The translations under genes and the position numbers were made by a program. A DNA stretch of 12,917 nt from Dongia_A sp035274225 (GTDB lineage: Bacteria; Pseudomonadota; Alphaproteobacteria; Dongiales; Dongiaceae), in contig DATEOK010000021.1 in assembly GCA_035274225.1 (NCBI GenBank), forward strand, positions 1-12,917, given 5' to 3'. Position 1 is the stretch's first letter, and each line of letters opens with the position of its first letter. The notes under the pieces are model-generated. The model made no database searches and was not told the origin of the DNA. It saw only the letters and a program-made list of their open reading frames with translations. This document shows, piece after piece, positions 1 to 6,074 of this stretch.

Positions 1-634
1 TGCTGGCGAGCGCGATGTCCGGCTTGCCGGGCATGGCGGGCGGATCCTTGGGCTTCTCCAGGAACTGCTTGATCCGGCAGTCCGCGTCGATGTGCATGAC
101 GCCGAAGCCGGTCGCCTCCATCCGCGGCACCTCTATGCAACCGACGGTGACGTCGGCGCCGGAATCGACGTGCTGGGCCAGCATCAGGCTGTAGTCCATC
201 TTGTAGACGTGGTCGCCGGCCAGCACGATGAGATACTCGGGATCGTAGCTCTCGATGATGTCGCGGTTCTGGTACACCGCGTCCGCGGTGCCGAGGTACC
301 ACTGGGTCTCCGACACGCGCTGGCTGGCGGGCAGGATATCGAAGCTCTCGTTGCGCTCCGGGCGCAGGAAGTTCCAGCCGCGCTGGAGATGGCGGATCAG
401 GCTGTGCGCCTTGTATTGGGTGGCGACGCCGATGCGCCGGATGCCGGAGTTGATCGCATTCGACAATGCGAAATCGATAATGCGCGATTTTCCGCCGAAA
501 TAGACCGCGGGCTTGGCCCGCTTGTCGGTCAGCTCCAGCAGGCGGGAGCCTCGTCCGCCGGCAAGCACATAGGCCATGGCGTTGCGCGCAAGCTGGCCGG
601 TTCCGGGTTGTGGCTGGGCGGATCGCAAGATCAT
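1..634 (-). CDS. glgC: Glucose-1-phosphate adenylyltransferase (ADP-glucose pyrophosphorylase), N-terminal half, cut by the left edge
   Basis: Makes ADP-glucose from glucose-1-phosphate and ATP, the committed step of bacterial glycogen synthesis, in the cytoplasm. The 211 visible codons form the nucleotidyltransferase domain; the family is usually about 420 aa, so the C-terminal beta-helix/allosteric half lies beyond position 1. Seen: the glycine-rich loop AGGRGSRLLELTDKRAKPAV near residues 25-44, then GGKSRIIDFALSN, WYLGTADAVYQN (E. coli has WYRGTADAV) and the metal/sugar-phosphate region LAGDHVYKMDY. The ATG at 632-634 (read on minus) has a strong Shine-Dalgarno, GGAGG at 642-646 with a 7-nt gap; a second Met at residue 20 is the fallback start. 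It is divergent from the molybdopterin oxidoreductase gene, and an EcfG-type promoter motif sits about 40 bp upstream. Any glg partner genes would be to the left, outside the window. Confidence 0.95.
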   Translation of the reverse strand, partial: MILRSAQPQPGTGQLARNAMAYVLAGGRGSRLLELTDKRAKPAVYFGGKSRIIDFALSNAINSGIRRIGVATQYKAHSLIRHLQRGWNFLRPERNESFDILPASQRVSETQWYLGTADAVYQNRDIIESYDPEYLIVLAGDHVYKMDYSLMLAQHVDSGADVTVGCIEVPRMEATGFGVMHIDADCRIKQFLEKPKDPPAMPGKPDIALAS

Positions 635-672
635 GGCTCCCCCTCCGTGTCTCGGCGTGACGCATAGGTTGC

Positions 673-697
673 AACGCGCCATGCCGCCGGTTGTTCC
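673..697 (-). promoter_or_regulatory. EcfG-type (general stress sigma) promoter candidate for glgC
   Basis: On the minus strand, GGAAC (697-693) is followed after exactly 16 nt by CGTT (676-673). This matches in full the published alphaproteobacterial EcfG/RpoE2 promoter consensus GGAAC-N16-17-CGTT. The predicted transcript start, several bases downstream, would leave a leader of roughly 30 nt before the glgC ATG with its strong ribosome binding site. It is the only full match I found at correct spacing in the window. No transcript evidence is available here. Confidence 0.6.
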
Positions 698-723
698 GCG
701 CGACGCGCGCGTTCCAGCCGGAT

Positions 724-752
724 TTGACAGCGTTAACCCCTGGTGACAGCAT
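724..752 (+). promoter_or_regulatory. Candidate sigma-70-type promoter for the molybdopterin oxidoreductase
   Basis: A perfect -35 box TTGACA (724-729) is followed after 17 nt by CAGCAT (747-752), which matches only 3 of 6 positions of TATAAT. Weak -10 boxes are common in GC-rich alphaproteobacteria. A start near 759 would give a leader of about 37 nt before the ATG at 796, supporting that start over the upstream TTG at 691. Confidence 0.35.
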
Positions 753-795
753 CGATGAGAAGCTGCGACAGCGAGGTCGCGGCCAGGGGATCGCG

Positions 796-2730
796 ATGCA
801 GGTCAAAGGGTGCTGCCCGCTCGACTGCCAGGACAGTTGCTCGTGGGTGGCGCATGTCGCGGATGATCGCGTTGTGCGCGTCGAGGGCGCGAGGGATCAC
901 CCCATCACGCGCGGCGTGCTGTGCGCCAAGGTGCGCGACTACGAGGCGCGCGTAACGGCGTCCGAGCGGCTGCTGCGTCCGCTGCGGCGCACCGGCGCCA
1001 AGGGCTCCGGCGCGTTCGAGCCGGTCTCGTGGGACGAGGCACTCGACACCATCGCGGCGCGGTTTAACGCCATCCTCTTGGAGCATGGCGCGGAAGCCTT
1101 GCTGCCGTTCCAGTATCTGGGTTCGATGGGCGTCGTTCAGCGCTTCGCGCTGCTCCGCATCTTTCACGCGCTGGGGGCGAGCCTGCAGGGCGGCGCCGTG
1201 TGCGGCGCGTCGGCCTCGGCGCTGCTGACGGACGGGCATCCGATGAATGTCGACCCGGAGGAAACGCCGGAGGCGCGGCTGATCCTGCTGTGGGGCCAGA
1301 ACGTGCTGACGACCTGTCATCACCAGTGGCATTTCATCGAGCAGGCGCGGGCCAACGGTGCGCGGGTCATTGCGATCGATCCGCGGCAGACCCGCACCAC
1401 CAAGATGTGCGACGTCCACCTCGCGCCGGTGCCGGGCTCGGACGCCATCCTCGCCGCCGCCATCGGCCGGCACCTGCTGGAAACCGACCGCGCCGATCTC
1501 GGTCTGGCCGATCTGTGGGTCGAGGATCTCGACGCCTATCGCGCGATGGTCGCGCCCTGGAGCTTCGCCGCTGCAGCCGAGGCAACCGGCCTCACGGCTG
1601 CGCAGATTGCCGAACTGGCGGAGCAATTCGCCACCGCGCGCCCGGCCCTGATCCGCGCCGGCATCGCGCCGCAGCAGGCGCGCAACGGCGAGGCGTTCGT
1701 GCGCGGCCTGTCGGCGATCGCGATCCTGGGCGGGCATTGGCGCCATCCCGGCGGCGGGCTCTCGATCCTGTCCTTCCCGCCGCTCGACGAAGCGGGTGCC
1801 AGCCGGCCCGACCTGCTGAAAGGATCGCCGCGCACCCTGGACATGGCGAAGCTGGCGGAGAGTCTCGACCCCGGCGTCACGTCGCCGCCGGTCAAGGGCC
1901 TCATGGTGTGGTCGGCCAATCCGGCGGTCACCCAGATCGACTGGCCACACCTGCGGAAGGGATTGGCGCGCGAGGATTTGTTCACCGTGGTCTGCGATCA
2001 CTTCCTCACCGACACCGCGCGCTTTGCCGACATCGTGCTGCCGGCGACGACGCAGTTCGAGCATTTCGATATACAGGGCGCCTGGGGCCATCACTATGTG
2101 ACGGTCAACCGGCCGGCGCTTGCACCGCAGGGCGAGGCGCGCAGCAGCGGCGCCATCATGCGCGCCCTGGCGCCGCGGCTTGGGCTCGATTACCCGGCGT
2201 TCCGCGAGAGCGACGAGGAGATTGCGGCGTCCTGTCTGCCGGCGGGGTGGAGCTTGCAGGAGCTGGCCGATCCGAACTGGCGCAAGCTGCCGATGCCGCG
2301 TCCGGCGATCGCGCCCCTGGCCGACCGGTTGCGGATCGCGGACGGGCCGCTGGCGGTTCCGGCGCCGCCGCCGGGCAAGCTGCAGGTGCTCAATCCGCGT
2401 TCGCACTATTTCCTCAACTCGACCTTTGCCAACATGGCGCGGCAGCAGAAATCGCAGGGCAAGGCGACCGTGGCGATGAACGCGGCGGACGCCGCGGCGC
2501 ACGCCCTGGCGGACGGCGCGACCGTGGTGCTGCGCAGCGGCGCGGCGCGCCTGGAGGCGGTGCTCAAGGTCAGCGACGGCTTGCGGGCCGGGATCCTCTC
2601 GCTCGAAGGCAAATGGTGGGACTGGGATGACCCGTCGGCCGCGGCCATGAACCGGCTGACCCCGTCGGCCTGGTCGCCGGCCGGGCAGCCCGCCTACAAC
2701 GAGACCTACGTCACAGTCGAACCGGCCTAG
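796..2730 (+). CDS. Molybdopterin-dependent oxidoreductase (DMSO reductase superfamily), substrate unknown
   Basis: A 644-aa bis-MGD molybdenum/tungsten enzyme of the DMSO reductase superfamily. Seen: an N-terminal [4Fe-4S] motif with Cys7, Cys11, Cys15 and Cys43 (C-x3-C-x3-C-x27-C); a molybdopterin domain at about 60-500 with the cofactor-binding stretches LWGQNVLTTCHHQWHFIEQA, VIAIDPRQTRTTK and PGSDAILAAAIGRHLL; and a C-terminal dinucleotide-binding domain at about 530-640 (NPRSHYFLNSTFAN). Cys136 in the GGAVCGAS stretch is a possible Mo ligand, but this is tentative. There is no twin-arginine signal, so it should be cytoplasmic. I chose ATG 796 because AGGGGA (785-790) lies 5 nt upstream and the Fe-S motif starts at once. 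The frame stays open to a TTG at 691, but that extension has no domain character and crosses the candidate promoter. No electron-transfer subunit or Mo-cofactor gene is adjacent. The electron donor and substrate cannot be read from sequence. Confidence 0.9.
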   Translation: MQVKGCCPLDCQDSCSWVAHVADDRVVRVEGARDHPITRGVLCAKVRDYEARVTASERLLRPLRRTGAKGSGAFEPVSWDEALDTIAARFNAILLEHGAEALLPFQYLGSMGVVQRFALLRIFHALGASLQGGAVCGASASALLTDGHPMNVDPEETPEARLILLWGQNVLTTCHHQWHFIEQARANGARVIAIDPRQTRTTKMCDVHLAPVPGSDAILAAAIGRHLLETDRADLGLADLWVEDLDAYRAMVAPWSFAAAAEATGLTAAQIAELAEQFATARPALIRAGIAPQQARNGEAFVRGLSAIAILGGHWRHPGGGLSILSFPPLDEAGASRPDLLKGSPRTLDMAKLAESLDPGVTSPPVKGLMVWSANPAVTQIDWPHLRKGLAREDLFTVVCDHFLTDTARFADIVLPATTQFEHFDIQGAWGHHYVTVNRPALAPQGEARSSGAIMRALAPRLGLDYPAFRESDEEIAASCLPAGWSLQELADPNWRKLPMPRPAIAPLADRLRIADGPLAVPAPPPGKLQVLNPRSHYFLNSTFANMARQQKSQGKATVAMNAADAAAHALADGATVVLRSGAARLEAVLKVSDGLRAGILSLEGKWWDWDDPSAAAMNRLTPSAWSPAGQPAYNETYVTVEPA

Positions 2731-2806
2731 CGGCCTTGCCCGACACGCGGAAACGGCTCACAATTCCCGCCGGGGAAGAGATAGGGCCAAACCACAGGGG
2801 GCTATC

Positions 2807-3283
2807 ATGCGCAATCGTCTCGTCGCCGCCGCGCTCGCCGCGGCCGTCACCGTTGGATCGTTCGCCGCGCCCGCGGGCGCCGGATCGGGCGTCAATGTCG
2901 GTTCGCTCAATTGCAAGGTCGCCGGCGGATCTGGCTTCATCTTCGGCTCGACCAAGAGCCTCAGCTGCCTGTTCACGCGCCACGACGGAACCGCCGAGCG
3001 CTACACCGGCGAGGTCAAGAAATACGGCGTCGATCTTGGCTTCACCGAGGGCGCCTACATGATCTGGCTGGTGTTCGCGCCGGGCAACGTGAAGAAAGGC
3101 GCGCTCGCCGGCGACTATGCGGGCGCCACCGCGTCCGCCGCCGTCGGCCTCGGCCTCGGCGCCAACGTGCTGGTCGGCGGCAGCAACGACCAGATCGCCC
3201 TGCAGCCCGCCAGCGTCGAAGGTGTGCAAGGCCTCAACGTCGCGGCGGGATTCGGCCAGATCACGCTCAAGGCCGGGAAGTAG
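2807..3283 (+). CDS. DUF992 family secreted protein
   Basis: A 158-aa exported protein of the DUF992 family, known mainly from alphaproteobacteria; its function is not established. Residues 1-25 form a signal peptide (Arg2 and Arg4, then an Ala/Val-rich core, with likely signal peptidase I cleavage after APAGA), leaving about 133 mature residues in the periplasm or outside. The family signature is plain: VGSLNCKVAGGSGFIFGSTK with Cys36, then LSCLF with Cys54. The two cysteines could form a disulfide. A Gly/Ala-rich segment (about 102-125) and a C-terminal beta-like end (GFGQITLKAGK) follow. The ATG has AGGGGG a few bases upstream. It lies 76 bp after the molybdopterin oxidoreductase on the same strand, but nothing suggests a shared job. 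Confidence 0.87.
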   Translation: MRNRLVAAALAAAVTVGSFAAPAGAGSGVNVGSLNCKVAGGSGFIFGSTKSLSCLFTRHDGTAERYTGEVKKYGVDLGFTEGAYMIWLVFAPGNVKKGALAGDYAGATASAAVGLGLGANVLVGGSNDQIALQPASVEGVQGLNVAAGFGQITLKAGK

Positions 3284-3410
3284 CGGGACCGCCGCGTCGT
3301 TCGTTGCTTCACCGAAAGTTGTTCGCCGCGTCGGGCCGCCGTCAGGTTCGCCACCCCTAGCTGAGGCTGCGTGCCGTTTCGGGCGCGCTCTCAGGGATGG
3401 AGATGACGAC

Positions 3411-3833
3411 ATGGCGAATTTGAGATTCATCGCGGCTTGCGTGATCGCGGCCGGGCTTGCCGGCTGCTCGTCGGGTCACGATTCCAGCATGCAGCACCAC
3501 ATGATGCCGGCGAACTACAGCGCGTCCGGCAACTACATGCGCAGCACCGAGGCGGGATCGATCTTGACCACGCCGGAAGGCAGGACGGTCTACACCCTCG
3601 ACAGGGACTCGCCCGGCGCATCCAGCTGCTACGGCGGCTGCGCCGAGGAATGGCCGCCGGTCATGGCCGCCGCCGATGCGCAGCCGTTCGGCCACATGTC
3701 CGCCATCACGCGCACCGACGGCACGCATCAATGGGCCTATGACGGCAAGCCGCTCTATCTCTATGACGACGACGATGCGCCGGGCGACATGGAAGGCGAC
3801 GGCGAAGGCGGCGTCTGGCACGTGGTGAAGTAG
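3411..3833 (+). CDS. Lipoprotein of the secreted-repeat family (PF03640-like)
   Basis: A 140-aa predicted lipoprotein. Seen: a short signal peptide ending in the lipobox GLAGC with lipidated Cys19; a His/Met-rich linker (HDSSMQHHMMP, 23-33) that could bind metal; then the repeat pattern typical of PF03640: a first unit GRTVYTLDRDSPGASSCYGGCAEEWPPV (58-84, with Cys73 and Cys77) and a second unit around QWAYDGKPLYLYDDDDAPGD (107-126). The C-terminal half is very acidic. Proteins of this family are periplasmic or membrane-anchored; their role is unknown. ATG 3411 is chosen because GGAG (3399-3402) lies 8 nt upstream and the signal peptide starts there; the open frame extends further 5' through non-coding-like sequence overlapping the DUF992 gene. 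The gene sits 127 bp downstream of the DUF992 gene and converges on the GNAT gene. Confidence 0.87.
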   Translation: MANLRFIAACVIAAGLAGCSSGHDSSMQHHMMPANYSASGNYMRSTEAGSILTTPEGRTVYTLDRDSPGASSCYGGCAEEWPPVMAAADAQPFGHMSAITRTDGTHQWAYDGKPLYLYDDDDAPGDMEGDGEGGVWHVVK

Positions 3834-3846
3834 GCGCGGACACTGC

Positions 3847-3873
3847 CCGGGTGCCGCGCGCAGCGGCACCCGG
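3847..3873. terminator. Strong GC hairpin between convergent genes (bidirectional terminator candidate)
   Basis: An 11-bp perfect inverted repeat, CCGGGTGCCGC (3847-3857) and GCGGCACCCGG (3863-3873), around a 5-nt loop. It lies 14 bp past the lipoprotein stop and 16 bp past the GNAT stop, so it could end transcription from both sides. There is no T-run on either strand, so it does not fit a textbook intrinsic terminator; it could also act as a transcript 3'-end stabiliser. Confidence 0.55.
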
Positions 3874-3888
3874 TACCTCGCGGCGGCC

Positions 3889-4458
3889 TTAGTGCCGCTC
3901 GCTCATCTCCTCCCAGCGCGCGCGGTCGATGCGATAGAGCACGTGACGTTTCATCGGGCTGCCATCGGGCACGCGCGGATGGTCGAAATCGTCGGCGGGA
4001 TCGCGGCGCATGCCGATGCGCTGCATGACGCGCCAGGAGCGCCGGTTGGCGGGCACGGTGATCGAGACGATCTCGCTGAGGCCGAGTTGCGTGAACCCGG
4101 CTTCCAGCGAGGCGCGGGCGCCCTCGGTCGCATAGCCCTTGCCCCAATAGGCGCTGGCAAGGCGCCATCCGACCTCGACCGCCGGGGTGAAATGCGCCTC
4201 GAACGGGATGTGCACCAGGCCGATGAAGCCGATGAAAGCGCCGGTCGCCTGGAGCTCCGCTGCCCACCAGCCGTAGCCATGCCGGTCGAAATGCGCGCGC
4301 ACCCGCCCGACGATCGCCTCGATCGCAGCGCGGTCCTTGGCCGGCAGCAGGAACTCCATGACCGCGGGATCGTCGAACATGGCGGCGAATGCCTCAATGT
4401 CCTCGTCGCGCCAGGGGCGAAGGAGGAGCCGGGACGTGGAGAGAGTGAGGGGACTCAT
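3889..4458 (-). CDS. GNAT family N-acetyltransferase (RimJ/RimL-like)
   Basis: A 189-aa acetyl-CoA-dependent acyltransferase of the RimJ/RimL-like branch (PF13302 type), cytoplasmic; the acceptor could be a protein N-terminus, an amino acid or a small amine. Seen: the N-terminal strand TSRLLLRPWRDEDIEAF (8-24), typical of this branch; the central strand GAFIGFIGL; the pyrophosphate-binding loop YWGKGYATEG (104-113); and the C-terminal NRRSWRVMQRIGM (138-150) matching the conserved N-xx-S-xx-V-xx-x-G motif. The length is normal. The ATG has no strong Shine-Dalgarno, but the N-terminus aligns with the family. It is transcribed divergently from metY across a 220-bp gap; no functional link to methionine synthesis is evident. 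Confidence 0.9.
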   Translation of the reverse strand: MSPLTLSTSRLLLRPWRDEDIEAFAAMFDDPAVMEFLLPAKDRAAIEAIVGRVRAHFDRHGYGWWAAELQATGAFIGFIGLVHIPFEAHFTPAVEVGWRLASAYWGKGYATEGARASLEAGFTQLGLSEIVSITVPANRRSWRVMQRIGMRRDPADDFDHPRVPDGSPMKRHVLYRIDRARWEEMSERH

Positions 4459-4665
4459 GGGCGGGAGCTTATGGCCCAGAAGCTGTCGCGCGCCACAAAA
4501 TCGATTTGGCGGCGGTCATCATCCGCGCTTTTCCGGCTTTTTTGATCGGGCTTTGACCGGTGCTTGAGGACGCATCCGTAGAGTGCGCGCCGAAGCCGCG
4601 ATCTGCGAATGGACCCCCGTCGTCCCTTAATTCGGCAGCCCGCCGCCTGAAAACACTGAAGAATC

Positions 4666-4671
4666 AAGGAG
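4666..4671 (+). promoter_or_regulatory. Ribosome binding site that selects the metY GTG start
   Basis: AAGGAG at 4666-4671 is 7 nt from GTG 4679 but only 2 nt from an ATG at 4674, which in any case reads ATG-GAG-TGA and stops. The GTG is therefore the real start, although the ATG is the more eye-catching codon. Confidence 0.8.
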
Positions 4672-4678
4672 ACATGGA

Positions 4679-5998
4679 GTGACCACGAATTCGAAGAATG
4701 CCCAGACCCTGGCCCTGCATGGCGGCAGCTACCGCTCCGACCCGACGACAGGGGCGGTGGCGGTGCCGATCTACCAGACCACGTCCTACCAGTTCCGCGA
4801 TACTGAGCATGCCGCCAACCTGTTCGCACTGAAGGAATTCGGCAACCTCTACACCCGTGTCATGAACCCGACCAACGCGGTGCTGGAGGAGCGCATTGCC
4901 GCGCTCGAAGGCGGCGTCGCGGCGCTGGGCGTCAGCTCGGGCCAGGCCGCCTCGGCGATGGCGATCCAGAACATCGCGCAGGCCGGCGACAACATCGTCA
5001 GCTCGACCGACCTTTATGGCGGCACCTGGAACCTGTTCGCGCACACCTTCAAGGCCCAGGGCATCGAGGTTCGCTTCGTCGATCCGTCCGATCCGGAGAA
5101 TTTCCGCAGGGCGACCGATGCCAAGACCCGCGCCTATTACGCGGAGACGCTGCCCAACCCGAAGCTGCACGTCTTCCCGATCAAGGAAGTGGCCGACATC
5201 GGCCGCTCGCTCGGCGTGCCGCTGATCATGGACAACACCGCCTGCCCGATCCTGTGCAAGCCGATCGAGCACGGCGCGGCGATCGTGGTCTATTCCACCA
5301 CCAAGTATATCGGCGGCCACGGCACCTCGATCGGCGGCCTGCTGGTCGACGGCGGCAATTTCGACTGGGAGAAGCACGCCGAGCGTTTCCCGCTGCTGAA
5401 CCAGCCGGATCCCAGCTATCACGGCGCGGTGTGGACCGAGGCGGTGAAACCGCTCGGGCCGATCGCCTACATCATCAAGGCGCGCGTCACCATCCAGCGC
5501 GACCTCGGCTACGCGATGAGCCCGTTCAACGCCTTCCAGTTCATCCAAGGGCTGGAGACGCTGCCGCTGCGCATGCGCGAGCATTGCAAGAATACTCAGG
5601 CGGTGGCCGACCACCTCGCCAAGCATCCGTCGGTCACCCGCGTGATCCATCCCAGCCAGCAGACCGGCGAGCTGGCGCGGCGCGCCAAGACCTACATGAA
5701 GGGCGGGCTCGGCGGCCTGGTCGGCTTCGAGCTGAAGGGCGGCAAGGCGGCCGGCCGGCAGTTCATCGACGCGCTGAAGCTGTTCTACCACGTCGCCAAT
5801 ATCGGCGATGCGCGCAGCCTCGCGATCCATCCGGCCTCGACCACGCACTCGCAGCTGACCACCGAGGAGAAGCTGGCGACCGGCGTGTCGGATAACTACG
5901 TCCGCTTGTCGGTCGGCATCGAGCATATCGACGACATCATCGCCGACCTGGACCAGGCACTCGGCACCGCGGGCAAGGTTCCGCTCGCCGCCGAGTAG
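4679..5998 (+). CDS. metY: O-acetylhomoserine aminocarboxypropyltransferase (O-acetylhomoserine sulfhydrylase)
   Basis: A PLP enzyme that joins sulfide to O-acetylhomoserine to give homocysteine and acetate, the direct-sulfhydrylation route to methionine; a cytoplasmic homotetramer in the family. Seen in the 439 aa: LALHGGSYRSDPTTGAVAVP near the N-terminus, LYTRVMNPTNAVLEERIAALEGG (58-80), SSGQAASAMAI, the pyridine-nitrogen Asp185 in PLIMDNT, and the PLP lysine Lys209 in YSTTKYIGGHGT. The C-terminal domain has HPASTTHSQL and VRLSVGIEHIDDIIADLDQAL. A length near 430-440 aa is typical of MetY, against about 390-400 aa for the related MetB/MetZ enzymes. The start is GTG, decided by the ribosome binding site. 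The next gene, 76 bp on, is a MetA-type acyltransferase predicted to make its substrate. A 220-bp leader separates it from the divergent GNAT gene; I could not match a known SAM riboswitch there. Confidence 0.97.
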   Translation: MTTNSKNAQTLALHGGSYRSDPTTGAVAVPIYQTTSYQFRDTEHAANLFALKEFGNLYTRVMNPTNAVLEERIAALEGGVAALGVSSGQAASAMAIQNIAQAGDNIVSSTDLYGGTWNLFAHTFKAQGIEVRFVDPSDPENFRRATDAKTRAYYAETLPNPKLHVFPIKEVADIGRSLGVPLIMDNTACPILCKPIEHGAAIVVYSTTKYIGGHGTSIGGLLVDGGNFDWEKHAERFPLLNQPDPSYHGAVWTEAVKPLGPIAYIIKARVTIQRDLGYAMSPFNAFQFIQGLETLPLRMREHCKNTQAVADHLAKHPSVTRVIHPSQQTGELARRAKTYMKGGLGGLVGFELKGGKAAGRQFIDALKLFYHVANIGDARSLAIHPASTTHSQLTTEEKLATGVSDNYVRLSVGIEHIDDIIADLDQALGTAGKVPLAAE

Positions 5999-6010
5999 CA
6001 CGAGGAGCGC

Positions 6011-6044
6011 GGGCAGGGCGCGGCGAACGGTTCGCGCCCTGCCC
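6011..6044 (+). terminator. Intercistronic 12-bp-stem hairpin between metY and metA
   Basis: GGGCAGGGCGCG (6011-6022) and CGCGCCCTGCCC (6033-6044) form a perfect 12-bp stem with a 10-nt loop, starting 12 bp after the metY stop and ending about 20 bp before the metA ribosome binding site. No U-run follows. It could be a terminator or attenuator, a processing site, or a stabiliser of the metY message that lowers metA output relative to metY. Confidence 0.5.
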
Positions 6045-6063
6045 GGCGACTCTTCGCATCTCC

Positions 6064-6067
6064 GGAG
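6064..6067 (+). promoter_or_regulatory. Ribosome binding site for the TTG start of metA
   Basis: GGAG at 6064-6067 lies 7 nt before TTG 6075. The next in-frame Met is residue 44, inside the conserved core, so the TTG is needed. Confidence 0.7.
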
Positions 6068-6074
6068 AATTCTC

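Noticed and set aside
92..667. Plus-strand frame of 191 codons opposite glgC
   Set aside because: The minus strand carries clear GlgC motifs over the same bases.
691..795. TTG-started N-terminal extension of the molybdopterin oxidoreductase
   Set aside because: It overlaps the likely promoter, has no signal peptide or domain content, and ATG 796 has a good Shine-Dalgarno directly before the Fe-S motif.
733..2502. Long minus-strand open frame (589 codons) opposite the molybdopterin oxidoreductase
   Set aside because: Arg/His/Gly-rich, low-complexity translation with no domain character, typical of an antisense shadow in GC-rich DNA; the plus strand has a full recognisable enzyme.
4370..4394. 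A second EcfG-like motif (GGAAC-N16-CGTC, plus strand)
   Set aside because: One mismatch in the -10 element, located inside the GNAT coding region on the antisense strand, with no gene suitably placed downstream.
4459..4678. SAM-II or SAM/SAH riboswitch ahead of metY
   Set aside because: Expected from gene context, but the conserved core elements could not be found by eye. Not reported as a feature.
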